DNA of 64,000 nt, from NCBI RefSeq assembly GCF_025527015.1, contig NZ_JAODIM010000038.1, positions 310,001 to 374,000 on the forward strand. Reading direction: 5' to 3'. This document shows, one piece after another, positions 30,460 through 41,640 of this stretch. The position numbers and the translations under genes were made by a program. The number at the start of each line of letters is the position of its first letter. Positions within the stretch are counted from its first letter, which is position 1. This stretch comes from Winslowiella arboricola (lineage in GTDB: Bacteria > Pseudomonadota > Gammaproteobacteria > Enterobacterales > Enterobacteriaceae). The notes beneath the pieces were generated by a model. That model ran no database searches, was not told the origin of the DNA, and worked only from the letters and a program-made list of their open reading frames with translations.

Positions 30460-31197
30460 CTATTCTGCGTCCGCAGGCGGTGCATCTGCACGTTTTTTTG
30501 GCACAAACTGGCGGAAAAGCTCCTGGCTTTTAAGCGGCTTACCGCCGAGGTAGGGTTTTAATGCGATGCGGGTAAAGCGTTTTGCCGCGCGTAAGCTGTC
30601 AGCGTCATGAAATTCACGCTCATACAGCGCACGCAAATGGCGGCCGGTAAAGCTGCGGTTATTAATCACCAGACTGGCAATAAAGCCTTTCTCTTCACGG
30701 TAGCTGTAGGTCATCTCATCCGCCACCTCTTCCCCGCTGCCGGCACAGTGCAGGAAATCGACGCCATAGCCAAGATGGCCAAGCATCGCCAGCTCAAAAC
30801 GGCGCAGCGCCGGTTCCGGCGAACTGCTGATGCCCGCTAAGGTCTGGATACAGTGCAGATAGTCGAAGAACAGCTCCGGGAAAGGCGTTTCGTGTTGCAG
30901 TACTCGCGAGACCAGTTCATTGACGTACAGACCACAGTAGAGAGTGATGCCGCTTAGCGGCAGTGACAGCGAGACCGCTTCAGCACCGCGCAGGGTTTTG
31001 ACTTCACCGCGCCCGCCCCAGCGGACCAGCAACGGTGTAAAAGGCTGTAACGCGCCTTTCAGATTGGAGCGTTTTGAGCGGGCGCCTTTAGCCAGTACCC
31101 GCACACGTCCGTGGCTTTCAGTAAACAGATCTAACAGCAGACTGGTTTCGCTGTAATGACGCCCATGCAGGACAAACGCGCGTTGCCAGCCTTCCAT
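30460..31197 (-). CDS. recO: DNA repair protein RecO
   Basis: A 245-residue recombination mediator that, with RecR, loads RecA onto SSB-coated single-stranded DNA. The N-terminal OB fold (about 1-80, [21 protein letters not shown]) and the helical C-terminal part (residues 81-245, [18 protein letters not shown]) are as in E. coli. It begins 7 nt after the era stop, as part of the rnc-era-recO operon. Confidence 0.95.
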   Translation of the reverse strand: MEGWQRAFVLHGRHYSETSLLLDLFTESHGRVRVLAKGARSKRSNLKGALQPFTPLLVRWGGRGEVKTLRGAEAVSLSLPLSGITLYCGLYVNELVSRVLQHETPFPELFFDYLHCIQTLAGISSSPEPALRRFELAMLGHLGYGVDFLHCAGSGEEVADEMTYSYREEKGFIASLVINNRSFTGRHLRALYEREFHDADSLRAAKRFTRIALKPYLGGKPLKSQELFRQFVPKKRADAPPADAE

Positions 31198-31204
31198 TCA
31201 GGAT

Positions 31205-32110
31205 TTACAGATCGTCTGTATAGCCCAGGCTGCGCAATGCACGTTCGTCATCCGCCCAGCCAGACTTCACTTTAACCCACAGTTCAAGGTGCACTTTCGC
31301 CTCAAACATATCTTCCATATCTTTACGCGCTTCGATACCGATGGTTTTAATCTTGGAACCCTGGTTGCCAATCACCATCTTCTTCTGGCCTTCACGCTCT
31401 ACCAGAATCAGACCATTAATATCGTAGCCGCCGCGCTCGTTAGTGATAAAGCGCTCAATCTCCACGGTAACCGAATAAGGCAGCTCAGCACCAAGGAAAC
31501 GCATCAGTTTCTCACGGATAATTTCCGAGGCCATAAAGCGCTGCGAACGGTCAGTAATGTAATCTTCCGGGAAATGGTGATCGGCCACCGGCAGGCGCTT
31601 ACGCACGATGCTGGCAATGGTATCAACATTTTTGCCGGTTTCCGCGGAGATCGGCACCATATCCATAAAGTCCATCTGCTGGCTAAGGAACTGCATATGC
31701 GGCAGCAGGATACTTTTATCGGTGACGTTATCCACTTTGTTGATCGCCAGAATCACCGGCACGCGGTTATCTTTCAGCTTATTCAGCACCATTTCATCGT
31801 CGGCGGTCCAGCGCGTGCCTTCAACCACAAAGATTACCAGCTCAACATCACCAATCGAGCTGCTTGCTGCGCGGTTCATCAGGCGGTTAATTGCGCGCTT
31901 TTCTTCCATATGCAAGCCCGGGGTATCGACGTAGATCGCCTGATAAGCCCCTTCGGTATGGATACCCATAATGCGGTGACGGGTGGTTTGCGGTTTACGC
32001 GAGGTGATGGAAATCTTCTGCCCCAGTAACTGGTTCAGCAGGGTAGATTTACCAACGTTTGGGCGGCCTACAATAGCAATAAAGCCGCAATGGGTCTGTT
32101 GTTCGCTCAT
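31205..32110 (-). CDS. era: Ribosome-assembly GTPase Era
   Basis: A 301-residue GTPase that binds the 3' end of 16S rRNA and checks 30S maturation. G1 is GRPNVGKST (15-23), G3 DTPGL, G4 NKVD, followed by the C-terminal KH domain (about 230-301, [14 protein letters not shown]). The ATG is in the ATGA overlap with the stop of a short reading frame that continues the rnc frame, instead of overlapping the rnc stop directly as in E. coli. Confidence 0.97.
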   Translation of the reverse strand: MSEQQTHCGFIAIVGRPNVGKSTLLNQLLGQKISITSRKPQTTRHRIMGIHTEGAYQAIYVDTPGLHMEEKRAINRLMNRAASSSIGDVELVIFVVEGTRWTADDEMVLNKLKDNRVPVILAINKVDNVTDKSILLPHMQFLSQQMDFMDMVPISAETGKNVDTIASIVRKRLPVADHHFPEDYITDRSQRFMASEIIREKLMRFLGAELPYSVTVEIERFITNERGGYDINGLILVEREGQKKMVIGNQGSKIKTIGIEARKDMEDMFEAKVHLELWVKVKSGWADDERALRSLGYTDDL

Positions 32111-32166
32111 TCGAGTCCTGAGTTAATCAGCGCCTGTTTCGCTGCTGATTGTAATGTGTTATTCAC
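32107..32166 (-). other. In-frame tandem copy of the rnc tail (19-codon relay frame)
   Basis: Immediately after the rnc TAA, and in the same frame, a GTG opens 19 codons ending in TGA at 32107, reading [19 protein letters not shown]. It aligns residue for residue with the last 19 residues of RNase III ([19 protein letters not shown]). The DNA is a diverged 60-nt tandem repeat, best kept over CAGGCGCTGATTAA. The copy keeps the ancestral ATGA overlap with era. It could carry re-initiating ribosomes from rnc to era, or it may be untranslated. Confidence 0.75.
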
Positions 32167-32850
<684 letters not shown>

Positions 32851-32936
32851 TTACCAATTTCAAGAATGCGTCAATATATTCTGCACACGGAACAGGGCTG
32901 ACTTAAAAACCAACACTAAACAGTTTCGTTTGCAGT

Positions 32937-32992
32937 GGCTTCCCGCAGGAAGCCAACCTTTGGATCCAGATATTGCCCGCATTGCTGCGGGC
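32937..32992 (-). promoter_or_regulatory. Two stem-loops in the lepB-rnc gap
   Basis: Stems GGCTTCC / GGAAGCC (32937-32954, loop CGCA) and GCCCGCA / TGCGGGC (32975-32992, loop TTGC) lie between the lepB stop and the rnc start. In E. coli a leader stem-loop upstream of rnc is cut by RNase III for autoregulation; these hairpins could play that role or end the lepB transcript. Confidence 0.5.
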
Positions 32993-32997
32993 GGCAA

Positions 32998-33972
32998 TCA
33001 ATGAATTCCGCCAATACGGCTCAGACGAACACCGGTTGGCCACTCATTTTCCTGCTTCTCAAAGCTCATCCAGATAGTGGTCGCTTTACCAACCAGATTT
33101 CTCTCCGGTACAAAGCCCCAATAACGGCTGTCAGCGCTGTTATCGCGGTTGTCGCCCATCATAAAGTACTGGCCTTGCGGCACTACCCATGTTGACTGCG
33201 GCTGGCCTGGCTGACGATAGTACATGCCTGGCTGGCTCTGCGCTTCGGTTACCATCAGAATACGATGCGACACATCGCCCAGCGTCTCATTACGGGTTGC
33301 CAGACGCAGGCCCCCCTTCATCGATTCGCCCTGCGGCACCTGGAAGAAACCGTTACCGGATTCATTGCCGGCAAAGCCGCTAAAGGTCTGAATAAAGTCA
33401 CTTGGTTGCACATCGGAATAGGTCACCGGCAACGCCGTGTTACACGACTGGCCGCTGTCACAGGCCGGGTTGATAGTCACCGTTTTGCTTTCCGGATCGT
33501 AGCTAACCCGATCGCCCGGTAAACCTACCACGCGTTTAATATAATCCAGACTCGGATCCTTCGGATATTTAAACACTGCAATATCGCCGCGTTTCGGATG
33601 TCCGGTAGGGATAAGAGTCGTCTGGGTAATCGGATCCTTAATACCATAGGCGAATTTCTCCACCAGGATAAAATCACCGATCAACAACGTTGGCATCATA
33701 GAGCCGGAAGGGATCTGAAATGGCTCGTACACAAACGAACGCACGATAAATACCACCGCCAGCACCGGGAACACCGATGCAGCCGTTTCGACCCAACCTG
33801 GCTGTTTAGCCACTTTTGCCAGCGTTTTATCATCGACGGCATTACCGGTTTGCGCGCGCACTTCGGCCAGTTTTGCACGGCGCGCGGGCGCCAGTTTGAA
33901 CTTATCAAGACACCAGACGATGCCGGTCACCACTGTCGCGATAAACAGGATCAGGGCGAAGGTATTAGCCAT
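32998..33972 (-). CDS. lepB: Signal peptidase I (LepB)
   Basis: A 324-residue inner-membrane protease that removes signal peptides. Two N-terminal membrane spans (about 4-22 and 62-79) place the catalytic domain in the periplasm. The Ser/Lys dyad is Ser91 in IPSGSMMPTLL and the Lys in DYIKRVVGLPGD; GDNRDNSADSRYWG is the conserved box E. It starts 12 nt after lepA, with which it forms the usual operon. Confidence 0.97.
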   Translation of the reverse strand: MANTFALILFIATVVTGIVWCLDKFKLAPARRAKLAEVRAQTGNAVDDKTLAKVAKQPGWVETAASVFPVLAVVFIVRSFVYEPFQIPSGSMMPTLLIGDFILVEKFAYGIKDPITQTTLIPTGHPKRGDIAVFKYPKDPSLDYIKRVVGLPGDRVSYDPESKTVTINPACDSGQSCNTALPVTYSDVQPSDFIQTFSGFAGNESGNGFFQVPQGESMKGGLRLATRNETLGDVSHRILMVTEAQSQPGMYYRQPGQPQSTWVVPQGQYFMMGDNRDNSADSRYWGFVPERNLVGKATTIWMSFEKQENEWPTGVRLSRIGGIH

Positions 33973-33984
33973 TAAACGATTTCC

Positions 33985-35784
33985 TTATTTGCTGTCTTTG
34001 CCAACATGCAGAATGGCAAGGAACGCTTCCTGCGGCAGCTCTACGTTACCGACCTGCTTCATACGTTTCTTACCATCTTTCTGTTTCTGCAACAGTTTTT
34101 TCTTACGGCTGACGTCACCGCCATAGCACTTGGCCAGGACGTTTTTACGCAGCTGCTTGACGGTGGACCGGGCAATAATATGGTTGCCAATCGCCGCCTG
34201 AATCGCGATATCGAACTGTTGACGTGGAATCAACTCTTTCATCTTTTCCACCAGATCGCGACCACGATACTGCGAGTTATCACGGTGAGTGATCAGCGCC
34301 AGCGCATCTACACGCTCGGCGTTAATCAGCACATCAACACGTACCATGTCAGAGGTTTGAAAACGTTTAAAATTATAATCCAGCGACGCATAACCGCGTG
34401 AAGTCGACTTCAGACGGTCAAAGAAGTCGAGAACCACTTCCGCCATCGGAATTTCATAAGTCAGCGCCACCTGGTTGCCGTGGTAAACCATATTGGTCTG
34501 CACGCCACGCTTCTCGATGCACAGTGTAATCACATTACCGAGATACTCCTGCGGCAGCAGCATATGACACTCCGCAATCGGTTCGCGCAGTTCAGCGATG
34601 CTGTTCAGCGCTGGCAGCTTAGCCGGGCTATCAACATAGACCGTCTCACCCGCAGTGGTTTCCACTTCATAGACTACCGTCGGTGCGGTAGTAATCAGGT
34701 CAAGGTCGTACTCACGCTCCAGACGCTCCTGAATGATCTCCATATGCAGCAAACCGAGGAAGCCACAACGGAAGCCGAAGCCCAGCGCGGTAGAACTTTC
34801 TGGTTCATAGAACAGGGAGGCATCGTTCAGGCTCAGTTTGCCCAGCGCATCGCGGAAGGCTTCATAATCGTCTGAGCTGATCGGGAACAGACCGGCGTAA
34901 ACCTGCGGCTTCACTTTTTTAAAGCCCGGCAGCGCTTTATCGGCTGAGTTGCGCGCTAAGGTCAGCGTATCGCCAACTGGCGCACCGAGGATGTCTTTAA
35001 TCGCACAAACCAGCCAGCCTACTTCGCCGCAGTTCAGTACATCGCGATCAACACGTTTCGGGGTGAAAATACCCAGACGCTCGGCGTTATACACCTGGCC
35101 GGTACTCATCACTTTGATTTTGTCGCCTTTACGCATGGTGCCGTTTTTAATACGCACCAGCGAAACAACGCCGAGATAGTTGTCGAACCAGGAGTCGATA
35201 ATCAGTGCCTGCAACGGCGCGGCCGGATCACCTTCCGGCGCCGGAATATCACGCACCAGGCGCTCCAGCACTTCAGGTACGCCAACACCGGTCTTCGCTG
35301 AGCAGCGCACCGCGTCAGTGGCGTCAATGCCCACGATATCTTCGATTTCCTGCGCGGCGCGATCGGGATCGGCTGCTGGCAGGTCAATCTTATTCAGTAC
35401 CGGCACCACTTCCAGATCCATTTCCATGGCGGTATAGCAGTTCGCCAGGGTTTGTGCTTCCACACCCTGCCCTGCATCAACCACCAACAGCGCACCTTCA
35501 CAGGCAGCCAGCGAGCGCGAAACTTCATAAGAGAAGTCAACGTGGCCCGGGGTGTCGATAAAATTGAGCTGGTAAGTTTCACCGTTTAGCGCTTTGTAAT
35601 CGAGCGTCACGCTCTGCGCTTTGATTGTAATGCCACGCTCACGTTCTAAATCCATGGAATCCAGAACCTGCGCAGCCATTTCGCGCTCGCTTAAGCCACC
35701 GCAGATTTGAATCAGACGGTCAGAGAGCGTTGATTTACCGTGGTCAATGTGTGCGATGATGGAGAAATTTCGTATGTGCTTCAT
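33985..35784 (-). CDS. lepA: Elongation factor 4 (LepA)
   Basis: A 599-residue ribosome-associated GTPase. The G1 motif AHIDHGKST is at about residue 10, followed by DTPGHVDF and NKIDLP. Its unique C-terminal domain ends with [19 protein letters not shown]. It matches E. coli LepA closely. It may help 30S assembly or translocation under stress. It heads the lepA-lepB-rnc-era unit. The 249 nt upstream to rseC contain no gene. Confidence 0.97.
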   Translation of the reverse strand: MKHIRNFSIIAHIDHGKSTLSDRLIQICGGLSEREMAAQVLDSMDLERERGITIKAQSVTLDYKALNGETYQLNFIDTPGHVDFSYEVSRSLAACEGALLVVDAGQGVEAQTLANCYTAMEMDLEVVPVLNKIDLPAADPDRAAQEIEDIVGIDATDAVRCSAKTGVGVPEVLERLVRDIPAPEGDPAAPLQALIIDSWFDNYLGVVSLVRIKNGTMRKGDKIKVMSTGQVYNAERLGIFTPKRVDRDVLNCGEVGWLVCAIKDILGAPVGDTLTLARNSADKALPGFKKVKPQVYAGLFPISSDDYEAFRDALGKLSLNDASLFYEPESSTALGFGFRCGFLGLLHMEIIQERLEREYDLDLITTAPTVVYEVETTAGETVYVDSPAKLPALNSIAELREPIAECHMLLPQEYLGNVITLCIEKRGVQTNMVYHGNQVALTYEIPMAEVVLDFFDRLKSTSRGYASLDYNFKRFQTSDMVRVDVLINAERVDALALITHRDNSQYRGRDLVEKMKELIPRQQFDIAIQAAIGNHIIARSTVKQLRKNVLAKCYGGDVSRKKKLLQKQKDGKKRMKQVGNVELPQEAFLAILHVGKDSK

Positions 35785-36006
35785 TATAGAGATTTTTCTG
35801 CCTTACAAATTCTGAAACTCTCACGACAGGTGTGCCACGGAGAGCGTAATTTCACAGGCGGACTTCCGTCCGAAAGGCTGCATTCTACACTACATATCAG
35901 AGTCGTGGAATCATCCACAGCAGGCGATGAACATAAGAAAAAGTGAGTGAGGGGAATTTCAGCAGGATTAAGCAACTATTTACCGCCATAAAACGGCAGA
36001 CAGCCA

Positions 36007-36026
36007 GCGCCAGTGCACTCTGGCGC
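36007..36026 (-). terminator. Hairpin downstream of rseC
   Basis: A 7-bp stem (GCGCCAG / CTGGCGC) with a TGCACT loop lies 8 nt past the rseC stop, without a T-run. It may end the rpoE-rseABC transcript. Confidence 0.45.
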
Positions 36027-36033
36027 GCCAGCG

Positions 36034-36492
36034 TTAGCTTTCAACACGCAGCGCTTCAGGGGGCAAAGAGACGCTTAAAATAATCGGCTGGAAAGCTTCA
36101 CGATCGCCAAAACGTGCGGAAATGCCTTTTGCGACGATAAAACCACCAATACCACCGAGCAATGCGCCCACCGCGGCAGCTAAATCGCTGTTAAACAGCG
36201 ACTGGAACAGCGCGGAAAACAGAAACAGGCCAGCAAGCGGGGTCATATACACCAGCAGAGCGGAACCCAGCAGGCTGCTCTCTTTGATGCCCAGCTCAAT
36301 ACGCTGACCCGGTTGCAGCGGCTGCTCGCTGGCAATCTGCATCACATGGGCATTTTTTGCGCCAAGTTTATTCAGCATATGACTGCCGCAGCCTTTCCGC
36401 GCTGAGCAGCTGTTGCAGGAGGTTTTAATTTCGGAGTGCAGTGTCGCCACGCCGTTTTGCCACGAAACCACCGTGGCCCATTCTCTCATCAT
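36034..36492 (-). CDS. rseC: Sigma-E regulator / SoxR-reducing protein RseC
   Basis: A 152-residue inner-membrane protein with an N-terminal cysteine cluster (CNSCSARKGCG, about 26-36) that could hold an Fe-S cluster, and two membrane spans (about 78-97 and 103-123). In E. coli it modulates the sigma-E pathway and helps reduce SoxR with the Rsx complex. The start overlaps the rseB stop by 4 nt (ATGA). Confidence 0.92.
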   Translation of the reverse strand: MMREWATVVSWQNGVATLHSEIKTSCNSCSARKGCGSHMLNKLGAKNAHVMQIASEQPLQPGQRIELGIKESSLLGSALLVYMTPLAGLFLFSALFQSLFNSDLAAAVGALLGGIGGFIVAKGISARFGDREAFQPIILSVSLPPEALRVES

Positions 36493-37442
36493 TTGCTTGT
36501 TCCGGTATCAATACTGTCAGCAATGCGTTTACTGGTCGATGGCGGAATCTCACCCACTATCGTAATTTCGCTATTATCGCGCACTACAGTCTGCACCGTA
36601 CGACGTCCTGTGCGCAATAGCTGCGCAGAACTGCTTTTATCCGCCGGACTGATATTGATCGAGAAACTAAACAGACCATCAGAGTAAAGCCGTGATTCGA
36701 CAGGCTTATTCAGTGAAGGGATATTGCGACGGCTTTGCGATACCTGCTTCATACCGCTCGGCAACCAGGTCGGCTTCCAGTTAAAACTCACTTTCTCCGC
36801 AGCGGGAACCGAAAGCGATGGCGGCAGATTGGCTTTAGTCAGCCCCTGCATCATATTCCGCACGCCTTCATCGACGGCGAAACTGACCACGCGATACTGC
36901 TCTAACGTCTCACCATCGCGATCCAGCAAATCGACGCGTAGCGGCAATTTAGTATCGCTGTCGAGCCAGACGATATAGCTGTAGCGCGTACCATCACGCG
37001 CCACGATGCGAATCACTTCACACAGCTGGTCAGCGATACGCGTACGGCCAACAGAGATAAAGTCATAGTTGCTGGTGAGCTGCTGGAAGTCAGCATTTAC
37101 CACTGACGGCAGCGAGTCGACAATATAGCTGCCGTTGAGCGTAAAAGGTTCGAGGCCCGGTTCAAAATAGCTGATGTCATTACCACGCTGGATAATCTCA
37201 CGTCGCGGGCCATCCATCTGCAACAACTGGGCGAACACTTTGTTGTCGACGATAGCATGACGATAGCGTAACGATTCGATCCCCAGCCTGGAGACGTTGA
37301 TATAGGCGAGTTCATAATTGAGAGACTGACTAGCCTGCTCCATCTGCTGTAGTAACGCCCCGGAGGTGGTCTCCGCCGGGGCGACAGATGAATACATCAG
37401 GCTGCCAGCCATAAGGCTGACGGCACACCAGAGCTGCTTCAT
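36489..37442 (-). CDS. rseB: Periplasmic sigma-E pathway sensor RseB
   Basis: A 317-residue periplasmic protein with a signal peptide (residues 1-23 ending PAE). It shields RseA from DegS cleavage and is displaced by off-pathway lipopolysaccharide. GNDISYFEPGLEPFTLNG and LPLRVDLLDRDGETLEQYR are in the lipid-binding domain; the C-terminal domain contains WLPSGMKQVSQSRR. The start overlaps the rseA stop by one base (TAATG). Confidence 0.94.
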   Translation of the reverse strand: MKQLWCAVSLMAGSLMYSSVAPAETTSGALLQQMEQASQSLNYELAYINVSRLGIESLRYRHAIVDNKVFAQLLQMDGPRREIIQRGNDISYFEPGLEPFTLNGSYIVDSLPSVVNADFQQLTSNYDFISVGRTRIADQLCEVIRIVARDGTRYSYIVWLDSDTKLPLRVDLLDRDGETLEQYRVVSFAVDEGVRNMMQGLTKANLPPSLSVPAAEKVSFNWKPTWLPSGMKQVSQSRRNIPSLNKPVESRLYSDGLFSFSINISPADKSSSAQLLRTGRRTVQTVVRDNSEITIVGEIPPSTSKRIADSIDTGTSK

Positions 37443-38095
37443 TACTGCTGCTGAGTTCCTAAAGACTGATTGCCTGGAACCTGAACCGCCGCCTGTTGTG
37501 GCGAGTTCTGTTCAAACTGCAGTTGTTCCGAATGCAAACGACGCTGCAGTTCGTAATCCTGCAACAATGCATTGACCCGACGGCGCTGCTCCTGCACCTG
37601 CTGTGGCGCATTCGTGGCGTTGGCGTTGTCCGCTGGCACGCCTAAACTCACCGGAGAAGCCTTGCCCATCATCGGTAAGGTGTTGAATACCGGTGAATCA
37701 GACTGCTGGCCGCCATCTTGCTGAGGCTGGTTATACTGCTGCACACCGACAATCACTGCCAGTGAGACGCAGGCTGCCACGCCAACTTGCGTGATCTGTG
37801 TGGCCCATGGACGCACTTTGTGCCAGAAAGGCATTTTCTCCCAACGTTCTGGCTTTGGCTGCACTTCCGGGATTAACGTAGTCACCTTGCGAACAGGTTC
37901 ATTTTCAATAGCCGCAGCAACACGCGCCGCAATATCAAAATGCACAACCTGCTCAACATCACCACGCAATGTATCGCGGATCAGATGATAGCTTTCCCAG
38001 CTTTGCTGCAATGCGGCGTCTTTAGACAATGCGGATAAAACTTCGTTATCCAAAGCCTCACCGTCCATTAAAGCGGAAAGTTTTTCTTTCTGCAT
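37442..38095 (-). CDS. rseA: Anti-sigma-E factor RseA
   Basis: A 217-residue inner-membrane protein. The cytoplasmic sigma-binding part (1-66, LSALMDGEALDNEVLSAL) precedes a single span near 100-118 (ITQVGVAACVSLAVIVGVQQ) and a glutamine-rich periplasmic tail that meets RseB and DegS. It holds sigma-E inactive until regulated proteolysis. It starts 30 nt after rpoE. Confidence 0.95.
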   Translation of the reverse strand: MQKEKLSALMDGEALDNEVLSALSKDAALQQSWESYHLIRDTLRGDVEQVVHFDIAARVAAAIENEPVRKVTTLIPEVQPKPERWEKMPFWHKVRPWATQITQVGVAACVSLAVIVGVQQYNQPQQDGGQQSDSPVFNTLPMMGKASPVSLGVPADNANATNAPQQVQEQRRRVNALLQDYELQRRLHSEQLQFEQNSPQQAAVQVPGNQSLGTQQQ

Positions 38096-38125
38096 GCCTT
38101 AGTACCCTTCCTGTGTCCGTTATCG

Positions 38126-38701
38126 CTAACGTTGGATAAGCGGTTGAACTTTATTATCGATAGCTTCGCGAGCACGGAAGATACGTGAACGCACGGTACC
38201 AACGGGGCAATCCATAATGGCTGCTATCTCTTCATAGCTCAGGCCATCCAACTCACGCAGGGTAATCGCCATACGCAGGTCTTCAGGGAGTGACTCAATG
38301 GTACGAAAAACTATCTGTTTCAATTCTTCAGACAACATTAAGTTCTCAGGGTTCGAAATTTCTTTCAGCGCGCCTGCGCTTTCAAAATTTTCCGCATCGA
38401 TCGCATCCACATCACTGGCAGGCGGACGACGCCCCTGAGCAACCAGGTAATTCTTTGCTGTATTCACCGCAATGCGGTACAGCCAGGTATAAAATGCGCT
38501 ATCGCCACGGAATGATTCCAGTGCGCGGTAGGCTTTGATAAACGATTCTTGTACCACATCAGGCACGTCACCTGACGGAACGTAGCGCGAAACCAGACTT
38601 GCCACTTTATGCTGGTAACGAATAACCAGTAAATTGAATGACTTCTGATCTCCTTTCTGCACCCGCTCAACGAGAACCTGATCCGTTAACTGCTCGCTCA
38701 T
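38126..38701 (-). CDS. rpoE: Envelope-stress sigma factor RpoE (sigma-E)
   Basis: A 191-residue ECF sigma factor with the same length as in E. coli. Region 2 (LVIRYQHKVASLVSRYV to SAFYTWLYRIAVNTAKNYL) binds the -10, and region 4 (LREL-DGLSYEEIAAIM) binds the -35. It drives outer-membrane biogenesis and repair genes and its own operon. The gene heads rpoE-rseA-rseB-rseC. Confidence 0.97.
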   Translation of the reverse strand: MSEQLTDQVLVERVQKGDQKSFNLLVIRYQHKVASLVSRYVPSGDVPDVVQESFIKAYRALESFRGDSAFYTWLYRIAVNTAKNYLVAQGRRPPASDVDAIDAENFESAGALKEISNPENLMLSEELKQIVFRTIESLPEDLRMAITLRELDGLSYEEIAAIMDCPVGTVRSRIFRAREAIDNKVQPLIQR

Positions 38702-39167
38702 CCGAGGTAATGTCTCCCCAAATCTGTTTCCACGCGTAATTGAATAACCAGCAATGACTCAACTTTCTGAGCAAGCACTCGCTTAGAGGGGTCATTCTGT
38801 CGTTAGTTCAGTTACGCCATTATTTTTGTCTTAACGCCGGGCTGTTTTTACACTTCACATGGTTATTTTGCTTTCTGATAAAGTGTATGCCACCACCTTT
38901 CTTTCATATTCGCTTGCGATATGAATCCCGACGGACGCCCGCAGAGTAACGCAAGGAGCCGCGCTTTTCATCTCTAAAAGCCGTTTATTCGCTAAAGTTC
39001 GCAATATTAAACTTAGCATGACAAAAACCAACGCTAAGCCAATGATTTTCGGTTATCCCCCTGACAGAAACATGACAACATTGTGAGATCAGCGCAGAAA
39101 AAAGGCTTTTTCCCGGCAGAAATTGGCGCTATGCTCAGCAAACAACCTGTTTAGTATATTAAACATC
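38702..39167. other. rpoE-nadB divergent intergenic region
   Basis: This 466-nt stretch has no convincing reading frame. It must hold the rpoE promoters on the reverse strand; AACTT at 38995-38999 is a possible sigma-E -35 element but I cannot place a fitting -10. The nadB side holds the NadR operator at 39148-39165. Confidence 0.6.
39148..39165 (+). promoter_or_regulatory. NadR operator of nadB
   Basis: TGTTTA-N6-TAAACA is a perfect 18-bp match to the NadR box. It ends 2 nt before the nadB ATG. NadR would repress NAD synthesis when NAD is plentiful. Confidence 0.88.
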
Positions 39168-40778
39168 ATGACCCATTCGACCGATTACAGCTGTGACGTG
39201 TTGATTATTGGCAGCGGCGCCGCAGGACTCTCACTGGCGCTGCGACTGGCGGAGACCCAGCAGGTCACGGTTTTAAGCAAAGGGCCGGTGAGTGAAGGCT
39301 CGACATTCTATGCGCAGGGCGGCATCGCCGCGGTGTTTGATGAAACCGACAGCATTGAATCACATATCGAAGATACGCTGATTGCCGGCGATGGTCTTTG
39401 CGAGCGTGAAGCGGTATCGTTTATTGCCAGTAACGCCCGCCAGTGCGTGCAATGGTTGATCGACAATGGCGTACTTTTCGATAAAGAAACGCGCGCTAAC
39501 GGCGAAGAGCACTATCACCTGACGCGCGAAGGCGGTCACAGCCATCGCCGCATTTTGCACAGCGCCGACGCCACCGGCCGAGCGGTCGAAACTACACTGG
39601 TCAGCCAGGCGCTCAGCCATCCGAATATCCGCATTATCGAGCGCAGCAACGCCATCGATCTGATTGTCTCGGACAAAATCGGTATTGCCGGCGCGCGTCG
39701 CGTGGTCGGTGCTTATATCTGGAACCGTAAACGCGAAAAAGTCGAAACCTGTAGCGCGCGCTCAATTGTGCTGGCCACCGGCGGTGCGGCGAAGGTCTAT
39801 CAGTACACAACCAACCCGGATGTCGCTTCTGGCGACGGCATTGCCATGGCGTGGCGCGCCGGATGCCGGGTCGCCAATCTTGAATTTAACCAGTTCCACC
39901 CCACCTGCCTGTTCCATCCGCAAGCGCGTAACTTTTTGCTGACGGAAGCGCTGCGCGGCGAAGGCGCATATCTTAAACGCCCGGATGGCACGCGCTTTAT
40001 GCCCGATTTCGATGCTCGTGGCGAACTGGCACCGCGTGATATCGTTGCCCGCGCGATCGATCACGAGATGAAACGCCTCGGCGCAGACTGCATGTATCTG
40101 GATATCAGCCATCAGCCCGCCGACTTTGTGCGCAGCCATTTCCCGATGATTTATGACAAATTGCTCAGCTTCGGTTTTGACCTGACGAAAGAGCCAATCC
40201 CCATCGTGCCGGCCGCCCACTACACCTGCGGCGGCGTGATGGTCGATCAGCATGGCCGCACCGATCTGGACGGACTGTATGCGATTGGTGAAGTGAGTTA
40301 TACCGGCCTGCACGGCGCCAACCGTATGGCGTCTAATTCGCTGCTGGAGTGCCTGGTGTATGGCTGGTCAGCCGCCGAAGATATCAGCCAGCGCCTGCCG
40401 CAGCGTGAGATTGTCACGCAGCTGCCGGCATGGGATGAGAGCCGCGTAGATGATTCCGACGAGCGGGTAGTGATTCAGCATAACTGGCACGAACTGCGGC
40501 TGTTTATGTGGGACTATGTCGGCATCGTGCGCACCACGAAACGCCTGGAGCGCGCACTACGCCGCATCAGCATGCTGCAACAGGAGATCGACGAATATTA
40601 TGCCAATTTCCGCATCTCCAACAATCTGCTGGAGCTGCGTAATCTGGTTCAGGTGGCGGAGCTGATTGTACGCTGCGCCATGCAGCGCAAAGAGAGTCGC
40701 GGACTGCACTTCACCCTCGACTATCCCGAACAGCTGCCGCAGGCGTTGCCGACTATCCTGCAACCAGGCGTTATCTGA
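39168..40778 (+). CDS. nadB: L-aspartate oxidase NadB
   Basis: A 536-residue FAD enzyme that oxidises aspartate to iminoaspartate, the first step of NAD synthesis. The FAD motif GSGAAGLSL begins at residue 15. [17 protein letters not shown] and the fumarate-reductase-like catalytic part ([17 protein letters not shown]) are intact. I use [13 protein letters not shown] at 39168; the frame is open 45 nt earlier, but this would pass through the NadR operator. It overlaps trmN6 by 8 nt at the 3' end. Confidence 0.97.
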   Translation: MTHSTDYSCDVLIIGSGAAGLSLALRLAETQQVTVLSKGPVSEGSTFYAQGGIAAVFDETDSIESHIEDTLIAGDGLCEREAVSFIASNARQCVQWLIDNGVLFDKETRANGEEHYHLTREGGHSHRRILHSADATGRAVETTLVSQALSHPNIRIIERSNAIDLIVSDKIGIAGARRVVGAYIWNRKREKVETCSARSIVLATGGAAKVYQYTTNPDVASGDGIAMAWRAGCRVANLEFNQFHPTCLFHPQARNFLLTEALRGEGAYLKRPDGTRFMPDFDARGELAPRDIVARAIDHEMKRLGADCMYLDISHQPADFVRSHFPMIYDKLLSFGFDLTKEPIPIVPAAHYTCGGVMVDQHGRTDLDGLYAIGEVSYTGLHGANRMASNSLLECLVYGWSAAEDISQRLPQREIVTQLPAWDESRVDDSDERVVIQHNWHELRLFMWDYVGIVRTTKRLERALRRISMLQQEIDEYYANFRISNNLLELRNLVQVAELIVRCAMQRKESRGLHFTLDYPEQLPQALPTILQPGVI

Positions 40779-41508
40779 ATAAGTAGAAATCGCGGGTCAG
40801 ACTGCAATGCGCTTCGGAATATTGCTGGTCTGGCCCGCGAATCACCATGCTGTCGACAAATTGCTCGCCCGCTTGTGGCGAAAGCGCCAGCATCACCCGA
40901 TTGGGTGGGCGAGTTTCATTATCCGCCACATCCGTGCGATAACGTAAGAACCAGCCACGACTAATTGCCATCCCGGCAAAACGGTTGCCGACATCGGCCG
41001 GCAGCACCACGCAGAAAAAACCTTCTTCGTCGATAAGTTGCTCAGCGCAGCTCAACAGTGTCTGGTGATCGAGCGTATCGGTATAGCGGGCGGCCGCACG
41101 TTGCGGCGAAGCACAGGCGGAACCGGCGGCAAAGTACGGCGGATTACTGACAATCAGCGAATAGCGCGCCTGCGACTGTGCCGCAAACTGACGAATATCC
41201 TGCTGATGGATCGCCAGACGCGCTGCCCATGGCGACGCCGCGCAATTCTCTTGCGCCTGCGCGGCCGCTTCGGCATCCAGTTCGACGCCGTCCACCCGCA
41301 CGCTGGCATCGGTGCGCTGCGCCAGCATCAGCGCAATCAGGCCGCTACCGCAACCGATATCCAGCACCCGGTTAATTCGCGCCACTGGCGCCCAGGCACC
41401 GAGTAGCACCCCGTCCGTCCCCACCTTCATCGCACAGCGATCGTGGGCAACAAAAAATTGTTTAAACGTAAATCCGTTGGCGCGCAAATTGGCCTTTTGT
41501 TGTGACAT
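40771..41508 (-). CDS. trmN6: tRNA1(Val) (adenine(37)-N6)-methyltransferase TrmN6
   Basis: A 245-residue SAM-dependent methyltransferase, E. coli YfiC length. SAM motif [15 protein letters not shown] and the catalytic NPPY ([12 protein letters not shown]) mark an N6-adenine methylase. [21 protein letters not shown] is the conserved N-terminus. The same frame stays open far upstream across srmB, but [13 protein letters not shown] at 41508 is the family start. It converges on nadB and is divergent from srmB. Confidence 0.95.
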   Translation of the reverse strand: MSQQKANLRANGFTFKQFFVAHDRCAMKVGTDGVLLGAWAPVARINRVLDIGCGSGLIALMLAQRTDASVRVDGVELDAEAAAQAQENCAASPWAARLAIHQQDIRQFAAQSQARYSLIVSNPPYFAAGSACASPQRAAARYTDTLDHQTLLSCAEQLIDEEGFFCVVLPADVGNRFAGMAISRGWFLRYRTDVADNETRPPNRVMLALSPQAGEQFVDSMVIRGPDQQYSEAHCSLTRDFYLFR

Positions 41509-41640
41509 TACACTGACCTGAAAGGGAAACGGCGCTAGCATAGGACAAACTGAGACTTGAGAAAAGTCATCAACTGAACACAAACAGATGAAGATCGCGC
41601 TCAATCTGTCTATAATCAGCGCCCCAAACTGAGGTAGACC

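Noticed and set aside
38971-38999. A sigma-E promoter for rpoE
   Set aside because: AACTT is present, but the matching -10 at the correct distance is not convincing, so I did not annotate it as a promoter.
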